NCBI GenBank assembly: GCA_905235695.1
Contig: CAJOMW010000044.1
Coordinates: 1-7,355, forward strand
DNA: 7,355 nucleotides
Reading direction: 5' to 3'
Source of the DNA: an uncultured Clostridia bacterium
Lineage (GTDB): Bacteria > Bacillota > Clostridia > Oscillospirales > CAG-382
Position numbers and translations under genes: made by a program. The first letter of the stretch is position 1; each line of letters opens with the position of its first letter. Below are positions 1 to 6,530 of the stretch, in pieces. The notes under the pieces are model-generated. The model searched no databases and was not told where the DNA came from. It was given only the letters and a program-made list of their open reading frames with translations.

Positions 1-59
1 TAAGACACAATTCATCCGAAATATTTTAATTGTTTGCCGTTATTGTTAATATAAAATTG

Positions 60-88
60 TTGAAATAGCGGATAAAAGAGTATAAAAT
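60..88 (+). promoter_or_regulatory. Candidate sigma-A-type promoter for the operon
   Basis: A TTGAAA box at 60-65 (5 of 6 match to TTGACA) is followed after exactly 17 bases by TAAAAT at 83-88 (5 of 6 match to TATAAT). An overlapping alternative is TTGTTG at 57-62 with TATAAA at 81-86, spacer 18. The region is AT-rich and precedes the first gene of a same-strand series. The predicted transcription start near 95 would give a leader of roughly 60 bases before the ATG at 154. This is inferred from box match and spacing only; AT-rich DNA produces such matches by chance. Confidence 0.5.
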
Positions 89-91
89 ATG

Positions 92-104
92 CATGATTAT
101 CATG
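92..104. promoter_or_regulatory. Perfect 6-1-6 inverted repeat over the predicted transcription start
   Basis: CATGAT-T-ATCATG is a perfect dyad with a single central base, starting four bases after the predicted -10 box. The inner ATGATTATCAT equals the centre of the Fur-type box, but the outer three bases on each side (ATG at 89-91, TAG at 105-107) do not match that consensus. A repressor bound here would cover the transcription start. Whether any regulator binds is unknown; a 13-base palindrome in AT-rich DNA can be chance. Confidence 0.3.
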
Positions 105-142
105 TAGGATTGGTTAATTGTGCAAAAATATCCTGTTTTCAG

Positions 143-148
143 AGGAGG
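143..148 (+). promoter_or_regulatory. Ribosome binding site that sets the methyltransferase start
   Basis: A perfect AGGAGG lies five bases before the ATG at 154. It would lie inside the reading frame if translation began at the upstream in-frame TTG at 118, which has no comparable site before it. It therefore decides the start in favour of 154. Confidence 0.85.
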
Positions 149-153
149 GCGGC

Positions 154-960
154 ATGAAGTACACCGAGATAACATCCCGAAAGAACGGCGCCGTCGCCTT
201 TGCCGCGTCTCTTTCGGACAAGAGGGAGCGGGATGCGAGCGGACTGTTTCCGATAGAGGGAATAAAGCTCTTTTGCGAGGCGGTAAAAGAGGGCTTCGAG
301 ATAGACAGCGTGTTTTTCACAAGGGAAGCGCTCGGAAAATATGCCGTCTCACTTGAAAGCGCAGAGATTGGCTCGGCGTATCTCGTGACGGACGAGGTAT
401 ACTCGCGCATGACGACCGAGAAGGCTCCGCAGGGCATATACGCCTGCGTGAAAAAGAAGGATAATTCGGCTCTTCTTGAAAGAGAGCTTGAGAAGGGCTC
501 GCTCGTCATTCTCGACGGCATTCAGAATCCGCAGAATATTGGCGCTATCTTCCGCTCGGCATATTCCCTCGGCTTTGACAGGATAATCCTCTCCGCAGAC
601 TGTGCGGACATTTACGGGCCAAAGTGCTCAAGAGCGGCTATGGGCAGTCTCTTCAAGGTGAAGGCGTTCTGCTGCGGCGATATTCCGACCGTCATCGGAA
701 AAATAAGGGAAAACGGCAACCGTGTATTCTGCGCCGCATTATCCGAAAAAAGTAAAAAGCTCGGCGACGTTACTTTTTTGAAGGGCGACTGCATAGTTAT
801 AGGAAACGAGGGACACGGCGTCTCGCCGGAAACTCTCGATGCCTGCGGCAATACGCTGTATATCCCGATGAATGAGGGTGCGGAAAGCCTGAACGCCGCT
901 TGTGCCGCATCGCTGTTGTTCTGGGAAATGCGAAAGTCAGTCTTGACGGAAAATATTTAA
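154..960 (+). CDS. SpoU/TrmH-family RNA 2'-O-methyltransferase
   Basis: This 268-residue protein belongs to the SPOUT (trefoil-knot) methyltransferases, which use S-adenosylmethionine to methylate ribose 2'-OH groups in rRNA or tRNA. The N-terminal part (about 1-100) resembles the SpoU substrate-binding domain, and the knotted catalytic domain covers about 113-260. The three SpoU motifs are visible: motif 1 NPQNIGAIFR at 125-134 with N128 and R134, motif 2 IGNEGHG at 216-222 with E219, and motif 3 IPMNEGAESLN at 237-247 with S245 and N247. Length fits RlmB/TrmH-like proteins having the N-terminal domain. It is the first gene of the series and lies 96 bases before dprA. The family is certain from the motifs, but the target nucleotide (for example a 23S rRNA guanosine as in RlmB) cannot be read from sequence, so I give no symbol. 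The ATG at 154 is chosen over TTG 118 because of the AGGAGG at 143-148. Confidence 0.93.
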   Translation: MKYTEITSRKNGAVAFAASLSDKRERDASGLFPIEGIKLFCEAVKEGFEIDSVFFTREALGKYAVSLESAEIGSAYLVTDEVYSRMTTEKAPQGIYACVKKKDNSALLERELEKGSLVILDGIQNPQNIGAIFRSAYSLGFDRIILSADCADIYGPKCSRAAMGSLFKVKAFCCGDIPTVIGKIRENGNRVFCAALSEKSKKLGDVTFLKGDCIVIGNEGHGVSPETLDACGNTLYIPMNEGAESLNAACAASLLFWEMRKSVLTENI

Positions 961-1056
961 AGACGAAAATGCGCATCATATAAATTCGGATATCTCTGTG
1001 TACTCCAGAAAATTCAACTTCAGTTTAATATATTTCTAAACGGAAAGGGCGGTCTT
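961..1056 (+). other. Intergenic spacer before dprA
   Basis: These 96 bases are AT-rich and hold no reading frame of note. No stem followed by a T-run is visible, so read-through from the methyltransferase is likely. A TATAAAT at 979-985 and TATATT at 1029-1034 resemble -10 boxes, but neither has a good -35 box at 16-18 bases. The end carries GGAAAGGGCGG (1042-1052), a moderate ribosome binding site about seven bases before the dprA ATG. Confidence 0.5.
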
Positions 1057-2403
1057 ATGGACGAAAATTTGCTTTATTATATATGGCTGTCTTCAAAGCT
1101 GTATCCGGGCAGTCATTCGCCTAAGATCCTGCTTGAGCATTACAAGGACATAAAAGAAGTGTACAAGGCGTCTTTTGACGATTACACGGAGTTAGGCGTC
1201 TCTCAGCCCGATGCAAGGAGACTTGCGGACAAGAGCCTCGACGAGGCAAGGCAGTACTTCGACTACTGCAAAAAGGATCACATAGGATTGCTGACTTACG
1301 ACAGCCCTTATTATCCGGGCAGGCTGAAGGTAATATCCAATCCGCCTCCCCTGCTCTATTACAGAGGCAGGCTCGAGATGCTCGACGACTATCCGTGCTT
1401 TGCAATGGTCGGAACACGCTCCTGCTCGGAGAGCGGTTTTCGCAATGCGTATAAGACGGCGTACAAAGCGGCGTACTGCGGAGCGGTGATAGTGAACGGT
1501 CTTGCACTCGGTATAGACGGCGCCTGCATGACGGCGGCGCTCGACGCCGACGGGTATGCTGTCGGACTTCTCGGATGCGGAATAGACAGGATATATCCGG
1601 CCCAGAACAAGGAGCTTTTCCTGCGGCTGTCAAGGCAGGGACTTATACTCTCGGAGTTTTCTCCGTTCTCAAGGCCGGAGGGGAAAAACTTTCCCGTAAG
1701 GAACAGAGTAATAAGCGGACTTTCGGTGGCTTCCGTCATATTTGAGGCAGATGCGCACAGCGGAGCGATGATAACCGCCGAGCACACGCTCGAGCAGGGC
1801 AGAAAGCTCTATGCGATGCCGGGCAATGTCGGAAACAGGCTTTACGAAGGGCCGCTCGAGCTGATAAAATCCGGCTCTGAAATAATAACCGACGCAGACG
1901 ACATTTTGACGGAATACGCTCTGATGTTTCCGCACAGAATAAGCACGGAGGGCTTTGTTGAAGTCCCTCCGGAAAAGGTTGAAGAAGCGGTAAAGGAAGC
2001 TTTTTCGGTAAACCGCATGATGACCTCTTCCCAAAAAGGCGACAAAACTCTCCCGAAGCCGAAAAAAGCGTCTGGGCCAAAGGAACAGGCGAAAAAGAAG
2101 GCAAAGACCGAAAAAGCGCCGACGGCTTTGCAAAAAAGTGAGCCCGTAAAGCCCGAAAAGGATAAAGATACTGCTTTGGAGCCGGAGTTTTCCAAAGCAT
2201 CTGACGCAAAGCTCACAGACCTTTCGGTGCTCTCAGCGAGCGAAAAGCTCATTCTCTCGTTTTTCGACCATAAAGACGCCATGACGCTCGACGAGATAGT
2301 TGCAAAAGGCGTAAAGGTGGACGATGCGCTCTCGTCCCTCACCCTTCTCGAGGTTTACGGATTTCTCAGAGCGCTTCCGGGCGGCAGGTACGAAAAGTGC
2401 TGA
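1057..2403 (+). CDS. dprA: DNA processing protein DprA (Smf), with long basic linker
   Basis: DprA binds single-stranded DNA and loads RecA on it; it is needed for natural transformation where that occurs, but is kept in most bacteria. The 448 residues show an N-terminal helical (SAM/HhH-like) region at about 1-75, the Rossmann-fold DprA core at about 80-285, and a C-terminal winged-helix domain at about 385-445. Core motifs: GTRSCS at 119-124, GLALGID at 148-154, GCGIDRIYPAQN at 173-184, FPVRNRVISGLS at 212-223, SGAMITAE at 235-242 and GRKLYAMPG at 248-256. The protein is longer than the usual 280-380 residues because a Lys/Pro/Ala-rich, probably disordered linker (about 322-385, 15 lysines in 327-370) joins core and winged helix. 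Some signature residues differ from the norm: L151 where Lys/Arg is usual and M158 where His is usual. ATG start has a moderate ribosome binding site (AAAGGG). It sits directly before topA, a common arrangement. Identity is secure; activity in transformation is not shown. Confidence 0.96.
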   Translation: MDENLLYYIWLSSKLYPGSHSPKILLEHYKDIKEVYKASFDDYTELGVSQPDARRLADKSLDEARQYFDYCKKDHIGLLTYDSPYYPGRLKVISNPPPLLYYRGRLEMLDDYPCFAMVGTRSCSESGFRNAYKTAYKAAYCGAVIVNGLALGIDGACMTAALDADGYAVGLLGCGIDRIYPAQNKELFLRLSRQGLILSEFSPFSRPEGKNFPVRNRVISGLSVASVIFEADAHSGAMITAEHTLEQGRKLYAMPGNVGNRLYEGPLELIKSGSEIITDADDILTEYALMFPHRISTEGFVEVPPEKVEEAVKEAFSVNRMMTSSQKGDKTLPKPKKASGPKEQAKKKAKTEKAPTALQKSEPVKPEKDKDTALEPEFSKASDAKLTDLSVLSASEKLILSFFDHKDAMTLDEIVAKGVKVDDALSSLTLLEVYGFLRALPGGRYEKC

Positions 2404-2479
2404 AAGCAAATTTAACTTTAAAAGACGACGGCGCACTTATTGCGCAAAACAATATTTATTTTTAAATCAGGAGGATATC
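2404..2479 (+). other. dprA–topA spacer with a short hairpin
   Basis: The 76-base gap contains GCGCA (2431-2435) and TGCGC (2441-2445), which can pair as a 5-bp stem with a CTTAT loop. The T-rich tract after it (2456-2463) begins about ten bases away, so it lacks the form of a Rho-independent terminator. The gap ends in the topA ribosome binding site. It is best seen as an operon-internal leader with no proven role. Confidence 0.35.
2469..2474 (+). promoter_or_regulatory. Ribosome binding site that sets the topA GTG start
   Basis: A perfect AGGAGG sits five bases before the GTG at 2480. The same frame stays open back to an ATG at 2324, but that would overlap the end of dprA and add 52 residues unlike any topoisomerase N-terminus, whereas the conserved KLVILESP begins three residues after the GTG. 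Confidence 0.9.
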
Positions 2480-4741
2480 GTGGCAACCAAACTCGTAATT
2501 CTTGAATCCCCTAACAAGGTAAAGGCGGTTAAGGGGTACTTAGGCAAAAACTACAAAGTAGTAGCGTCTCAGGGACACGTCAGAGACCTTCCCAAGAGCA
2601 CGCTCGGAATTGACATAGAGCACGGCTTCGAGCCGAAGTATATCAACATTCGCGGCAAGGGAGAGCTGATAAAAAATCTCCGTCAGGAAGCGAAGAATGC
2701 AGACGTCGTTCTTCTCGCAACCGACCCTGACCGCGAGGGAGAAGCCATTTCCTGGCATCTCATGCAGGTGCTCGGGCTCGACGAGAAAAAGGCAAAGCGC
2801 ATACGCTTCAACGAGGTTACGGAAAACGCCGTAAAGGCGGCGGTCAAAAATCCGGACGAAATAGACATGAAGCTCGTCGACGCTCAGCAGACAAGGCGAA
2901 TACTCGACAGAATAGTCGGCTATCAGCTCAGCCCCGTGCTCTGGAAAAAGGTAAAGAACGGTCTCTCTGCGGGACGCGTTCAGTCGGTCGCCACACGCAT
3001 GGTAGTAGACCGCGAGAACGAGATACGCGCCTTCAAGTCCGAGGAGTACTGGACGATAGACGCACTTCTCGAGACGGAAAAAGGCAAAACCTTCAAGGCG
3101 TCTTACGTGTCCAAGGGCAAGTTTGAGCTATCCGACAAGGAAAAGGCCGACAAGGTGCTCGAAAAGACAGAGGGCAAGCCCTTTACCGTAAAAGAGCTTA
3201 AAAAGGCGGTAAGGTACAAGAATCCGGCTCCGCCCTTCATCACATCCACTCTCCAGCAGGAGGCGTACAAGCGTCTCGGGTTCCAGTCCGCAAAGACCAT
3301 GCGAACTGCGCAGGAGCTATATGAAGGAATATCCCTCGGTCAGGACGGAACGCATGGTATCATAACCTATATGCGTACCGACTCGCTCCGCATTTCGACT
3401 GTCGCAAGGGACGCCGCAAAGGACTACATTCTCTCCGTATACGGCAAGGAGTACTATCCCCCGAAGGCTCGCGTCTACAAGACAAAGAGCGGCGCTCAGG
3501 ACGCACACGAGGCTATACGCCCTTCGTACATGGAGTATCCGCCTCAGAAGATTAAACAGTATCTTACAAACGACCAGTATAAGCTCTACAAGCTGATATG
3601 GGACAGATTTCTCGCAAGCCAGATGGCGTCTGCCGTAATAGACACGGTGACCATAGACACCGACTGCGGCGGCGTTCCCTTCAGAAGCACCGGATATACC
3701 GTCCGCTTTGAAGGATATATGGCGCTCTACGACTACAAGAACGACAAGGACGAGGAAGAAGAAAAGGCTACTGTTCTGCCGCAGGTCGAAGAGGGAGACG
3801 TTCTCGAATGTAAGGAGATAACTCCCCTTCAGCACTTCACACAGCCGCCGGCAAGATACACGGAAGGCACACTCATAAAGGCGCTCGAAGAAAAGGGCAT
3901 CGGAAGGCCGAGCACCTATGCGCCGACAATAACCACGATAATCCAGCGCGGATACGTCGAGCGCGAGGCAAAGGCGCTCGCTCCGACTTCTCTCGGCGAG
4001 ATAACCACAAAGCTCATGTGCGACAACTTTGAAGATATAGTCGATTACGGCTTCACCGCAAGCATGGAGGATTCCCTCGACGATATAGAGAGCGGAAACA
4101 AGAACATGGCAGACGTGCTCAGAGACTTCTACGAAGGCTTTGAAAAGGATCTCGAAAAGGCAAACGAGACCATAGACCGCGAAAACTACAAGCTGCCGGT
4201 TGTGGAAACAGACATTGTCTGCGAAAAATGCGGAAGCAAAATGGTGGTAAAGAGCGGAAGGTTCGGCAAGTTCGCCGCCTGCCCCAACTACCCCGAATGC
4301 CGCAACACAAAGCCTCTCGACAAGGACGGAAACCCGATAAGCAAGGAGTCTGCGGCAAAGGAAGCGACGCCTGCTCCGGACGACATAAAGTGCGAACTAT
4401 GCGGCGGACCGATGGTTATAAGGAGAAGCAGATACGGTCAGTTCTACGCCTGCGCTTCCTACCCGAAATGCAAGGGCACACGCCCGATAAACAAGGAGCT
4501 CGACGTCGACTGCCCTCTCTGCGGCAAAAAGCTCGCCGTAAGGCACGGCAAGAACAGATCCACCTTCTACAGCTGCACGGGCTACCCCGACTGCAAGTTT
4601 ATTTCATACGACGTACCCACGAACGAGAAGTGCCCCGTATGCGGCAGTATGCTGCTTCAGAAGCGTGGCAAGGAAGACTCGTACGTCTGCTCTAAAAAGG
4701 ACTGCTCCTACAACGCAGACAAGAAAAAGTCCAAGAAATAA
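2480..4741 (+). CDS. topA: DNA topoisomerase I (type IA, omega protein)
   Basis: TopA relaxes negative supercoils by cutting one strand through a 5'-phosphotyrosine link and passing the other, which counters gyrase behind transcription. The 753 residues hold a Toprim domain at about 3-115 with E9 (LESPNK) and the metal-binding DPDRE at 82-86. Next come SAGRVQSVATR at 163-173 and the active site YMRTDS at 297-302, with Y297 the expected catalytic tyrosine and R299 its partner. AHEAIRP at 342-348 and GIGRPSTYAPTI at 473-484 close the type IA core. Four CxxC...C zinc ribbons follow: C581/584/601/607, C638/641/658/664, C678/681/699/705 and C718/721/737/742. The chain ends in a basic tail (KKKSKK). 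A short acidic loop (DKDEEEE, 422-428) is normal for the family. Start is GTG 2480, backed by AGGAGG. It lies 76 bases after dprA and only 12 bases before plsX, so it is probably co-transcribed with both. Confidence 0.98.
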   Translation: MATKLVILESPNKVKAVKGYLGKNYKVVASQGHVRDLPKSTLGIDIEHGFEPKYINIRGKGELIKNLRQEAKNADVVLLATDPDREGEAISWHLMQVLGLDEKKAKRIRFNEVTENAVKAAVKNPDEIDMKLVDAQQTRRILDRIVGYQLSPVLWKKVKNGLSAGRVQSVATRMVVDRENEIRAFKSEEYWTIDALLETEKGKTFKASYVSKGKFELSDKEKADKVLEKTEGKPFTVKELKKAVRYKNPAPPFITSTLQQEAYKRLGFQSAKTMRTAQELYEGISLGQDGTHGIITYMRTDSLRISTVARDAAKDYILSVYGKEYYPPKARVYKTKSGAQDAHEAIRPSYMEYPPQKIKQYLTNDQYKLYKLIWDRFLASQMASAVIDTVTIDTDCGGVPFRSTGYTVRFEGYMALYDYKNDKDEEEEKATVLPQVEEGDVLECKEITPLQHFTQPPARYTEGTLIKALEEKGIGRPSTYAPTITTIIQRGYVEREAKALAPTSLGEITTKLMCDNFEDIVDYGFTASMEDSLDDIESGNKNMADVLRDFYEGFEKDLEKANETIDRENYKLPVVETDIVCEKCGSKMVVKSGRFGKFAACPNYPECRNTKPLDKDGNPISKESAAKEATPAPDDIKCELCGGPMVIRRSRYGQFYACASYPKCKGTRPINKELDVDCPLCGKKLAVRHGKNRSTFYSCTGYPDCKFISYDVPTNEKCPVCGSMLLQKRGKEDSYVCSKKDCSYNADKKKSKK

Positions 4742-4744
4742 GGA
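4740..4744 (+). promoter_or_regulatory. Ribosome binding site that sets the plsX start
   Basis: AAGGA overlaps the topA stop codon. It lies nine bases before the ATG at 4754 but only three before an in-frame GTG at 4748. The ATG is the better start, and it also makes the protein begin MRIIVD as PlsX proteins do. Overlap with the topA stop suggests translation of the two genes may be linked. Confidence 0.65.
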
Positions 4745-4753
4745 TAAGTGCAA

Positions 4754-5764
4754 ATGAGAATAATTGTTGACTGTATGAGCGGCGACAATGCGCCGCGCGA
4801 GATAGTTAAAGGAGCTCTCACAGGCTCCGCAAAATACGACGTTGACGTGTGTCTCGTCGGAGAAAAAGATGTCATAGAAAAAATTGCGAGGGAGGAAAAT
4901 CTCGACACCTCCCGCATGACGATAGCAGAGGCGAACGGCCCTCACATAACCATGGAAGACGATCCCGGAGAAATCACAAAGGAATACAGGGCATCTTCTT
5001 CAATGGCGGTCGCTCTCGATCTCCTTAAAAGCGGAGAGGGAGACGCTCTCGTCTCGGCCGGAAACACCGGCGCACTTCTGACGGGTGCTACTCTTAAAGT
5101 CCGCCGCATTAAGGGTGTGCGCCGTGCCGCGCTTGGAGCAATAGTACCGCTCGGAAAGCCCATGATGCTCGCAGATGCCGGAGCGCAGACCGACTGCACA
5201 CCGGAAAACCTCGTACTGTTTGCCGTTATGGGCAGCCTTTTCATGGAGAAGGTAATGGGCATTGATAATCCGAAGGTAGCGCTCATAAACAACGGCGCAG
5301 AGGAGCACAAGGGAACTGAGCTTCAGGTAAAGACGCATGCACTTCTGAAGCAGCGGAGCGACATAAACTTCGTCGGCAACATTGAGGGAAGAGAAATTCC
5401 CGAGGGCAAGGTCGACGTCATGGTCGCTGACGGCTTTACGGGAAATATCGTTCTGAAAATGTGCGAAGGCACGGGACTTTTCGTAAAGTCCACTCTGAAA
5501 AAGCTGTTTTACAGGAATCTCAGCTCAAAAATAGGCGCTCTTTTCGTAAACGGCAGTCTGAAGCAGCTAAAGCAAGACATGGACTACTCGGAGTTTGGCG
5601 GAGCGCCGTTTCTCGGAATTGCAAAGCCCGTCATCAAGGCGCACGGCTCGTCAAACGCAAAGAGCATATCCTACTGTATCCATCAGGCAAAGAGCTACGC
5701 TGAGAGCGGCATGATAGAAGAGATAGAAAAGACGGCTCTCGCCGAGAAGGCAAAGGAAGAATAA
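4754..5764 (+). CDS. plsX: Phosphate acyltransferase PlsX
   Basis: PlsX makes acyl-phosphate from acyl-ACP and phosphate at the cytoplasmic face of the membrane; PlsY then uses it to acylate glycerol-3-phosphate in phospholipid synthesis. The 336 residues match the usual length. Visible family blocks: VDCMSGDNAP at 5-14 (usual form DxMGGDxAP), SAGNTGAL at 101-108, DAGAQTDCTPENLVLFAVMG at 141-160, NNGAEEHKGTEL at 179-190, GNIEGREIPEGKVDVMVADG at 208-227 then FTGNIVLK at 228-235, and FGGAPFLGI with IKAHGSSNAKS at 281-304. Two small departures from the norm are S9 for Gly and Q145 for Asn. No signal peptide or membrane segment is seen, as expected for this peripheral enzyme. It follows topA by 12 bases. 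In many Firmicutes acpP comes next, but here rnc follows after 54 bases. Start chosen at ATG 4754 rather than GTG 4748. Confidence 0.97.
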   Translation: MRIIVDCMSGDNAPREIVKGALTGSAKYDVDVCLVGEKDVIEKIAREENLDTSRMTIAEANGPHITMEDDPGEITKEYRASSSMAVALDLLKSGEGDALVSAGNTGALLTGATLKVRRIKGVRRAALGAIVPLGKPMMLADAGAQTDCTPENLVLFAVMGSLFMEKVMGIDNPKVALINNGAEEHKGTELQVKTHALLKQRSDINFVGNIEGREIPEGKVDVMVADGFTGNIVLKMCEGTGLFVKSTLKKLFYRNLSSKIGALFVNGSLKQLKQDMDYSEFGGAPFLGIAKPVIKAHGSSNAKSISYCIHQAKSYAESGMIEEIEKTALAEKAKEE

Positions 5765-5818
5765 ATCGTACATACCAACTCTTTACCGACATTTTACTTT
5801 ACAGAACGGGGTATTATT
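5765..5818 (+). other. plsX–rnc spacer; no acpP here
   Basis: The 54 bases between the plsX stop and the rnc start are pyrimidine-rich, hold no reading frame, no stem-loop of note and no clear promoter (TATTAT at 5812-5817 has no -35 box at a proper distance and would start transcription inside rnc). The acyl carrier protein gene commonly found at this spot in Firmicutes is missing. GGGG at 5808-5811 is the only ribosome-binding-site-like element. Confidence 0.6.
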
Positions 5819-6526
5819 TTGCAGGAAAACACAAATTTGCTTGAGGAAAAAATCGGATACACCTTTAAGGACAAAGGGCTTCTGACCACTGCCCTCACGC
5901 ATTCATCTTATTCAAACGAAAGCAAGGCGCACGATATAAATATCCGCTGTAACGAACGCCTTGAGTTTCTGGGGGATTCGGTGCTGTCGCTTATTGCAAG
6001 CTCCTACCTCTTCGAGCTTGACCGCAACCTCTTTGAGGGCGATCTGACCAAGATACGTGCGGGAGTCGTCTGCGAGAACGCACTGCACGAGTTTGCATCG
6101 GATATAGATCTCGGCTCTTACCTCTATCTCGGAAAAGGCGAGGAAAACACAGGCGGCAGGACGAGAAAGTCAATTCTTGCGGACGCATTTGAGGCCCTTA
6201 TAGCCGCAATATATCTTGACGGCGGATTTGAGAGTGCAAGAGCGTTCGTTCTCCCCTACATAATCGACTCCTCCGCAAAGCTCATAAAGAGCGGAAACAC
6301 AGAGGACTACAAGACGCTTCTGCAAAAGTTCGTTCAGCAGGGAAAGGGCGACGTGCTGGAATACTCTGTAGTCAGCGAGAGCGGTCCGTCGCACAACCGC
6401 ACGTTTGAGGTGCAGGTAACACTCAACAACACGGTAATCGGCGGCGGCTTCGGGTACTCTAAGCGCCAGGCGGAGCAGCAGGCGGCAAAGGAAGCGCTAA
6501 GGCTCTTCGGTGAGATAAAAGAGTAG
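5819..6526 (+). CDS. rnc: Ribonuclease III
   Basis: RNase III cuts double-stranded RNA, releasing 16S and 23S precursors from the rRNA transcript and processing some mRNAs. The 235 residues are of usual length. The catalytic domain (about 5-150) carries the signature NERLEFLGD at 45-53 with E46, E49 and D53, then EGDLTKIR at 73-80, and ADAFEAL at 121-127 with D122 and E125; these match the metal-binding residues of the E. coli enzyme (E38, E41, D45, E65, D114, E117). The double-stranded RNA-binding domain covers about 163-232, ending in the typical SKRQAEQQAAKEAL block (214-227). No ATG is available near the N-terminus: the start is TTG 5819 behind a weak GGGG site, or possibly TTG 5837 behind AGGA at 5823-5826, which would remove six residues. 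The next gene begins four bases after the TAG stop, so the two are very likely co-translated. Confidence 0.97.
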   Translation: MQENTNLLEEKIGYTFKDKGLLTTALTHSSYSNESKAHDINIRCNERLEFLGDSVLSLIASSYLFELDRNLFEGDLTKIRAGVVCENALHEFASDIDLGSYLYLGKGEENTGGRTRKSILADAFEALIAAIYLDGGFESARAFVLPYIIDSSAKLIKSGNTEDYKTLLQKFVQQGKGDVLEYSVVSESGPSHNRTFEVQVTLNNTVIGGGFGYSKRQAEQQAAKEALRLFGEIKE

Positions 6527-6530
6527 GACG

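Noticed and set aside
1..59. Possible end of an upstream gene (TAA at position 1)
   Set aside because: A single TAA at the edge with no preceding sequence cannot be assigned, and nothing coding is seen in this AT-rich stretch.
106..134. AGGAT (106-110) and ATCCT (130-134) as a leader stem
   Set aside because: Only five pairs with a 19-base loop; too weak to claim a riboswitch or attenuator.
114..521. Long minus-strand reading frame opposite the methyltransferase (135 codons)
   Set aside because: It lies opposite a well-supported gene, has no ribosome binding site of note, and its Ser/Arg/Phe-rich translation is typical of the antisense of codon-biased genes.
945..1068. Repeated GACGAAAAT (962-970 and 1060-1068) with a near copy at 945-954
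   Set aside because: Nine-base matches of this AT-rich kind, two of the three inside coding sequence, are expected by chance; no regular spacing or symmetry supports a function.
1389..2342. Several overlapping minus-strand frames of 130-166 codons opposite dprA
   Set aside because: They overlap each other in different frames and have low-complexity translations without recognisable domains; they are shadows of the dprA codon bias.
2431..2445. Hairpin GCGCA-CTTAT-TGCGC as a terminator after dprA
   Set aside because: The stem has only five pairs and the T-rich tract begins about ten bases later, so it does not have terminator form.
2324..2479. Extension of topA to the ATG at 2324
   Set aside because: It would overlap dprA by 80 bases and add 52 residues unlike TopA; the AGGAGG and GTG at 2480 fit the family N-terminus.
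3317..3835. Minus-strand frame of 172 codons opposite topA
   Set aside because: Antisense to the conserved topA core; the hydrophobic Val/Leu-rich stretches arise from reverse reading of acidic and lysine-rich codons.
4228..4695. Plus-strand frame of 155 codons in the topA tail, rich in Arg and Gln
   Set aside because: It is the +1 reading of the zinc-ribbon region; the real frame shows perfect cysteine spacing, and no start site supports the alternative.
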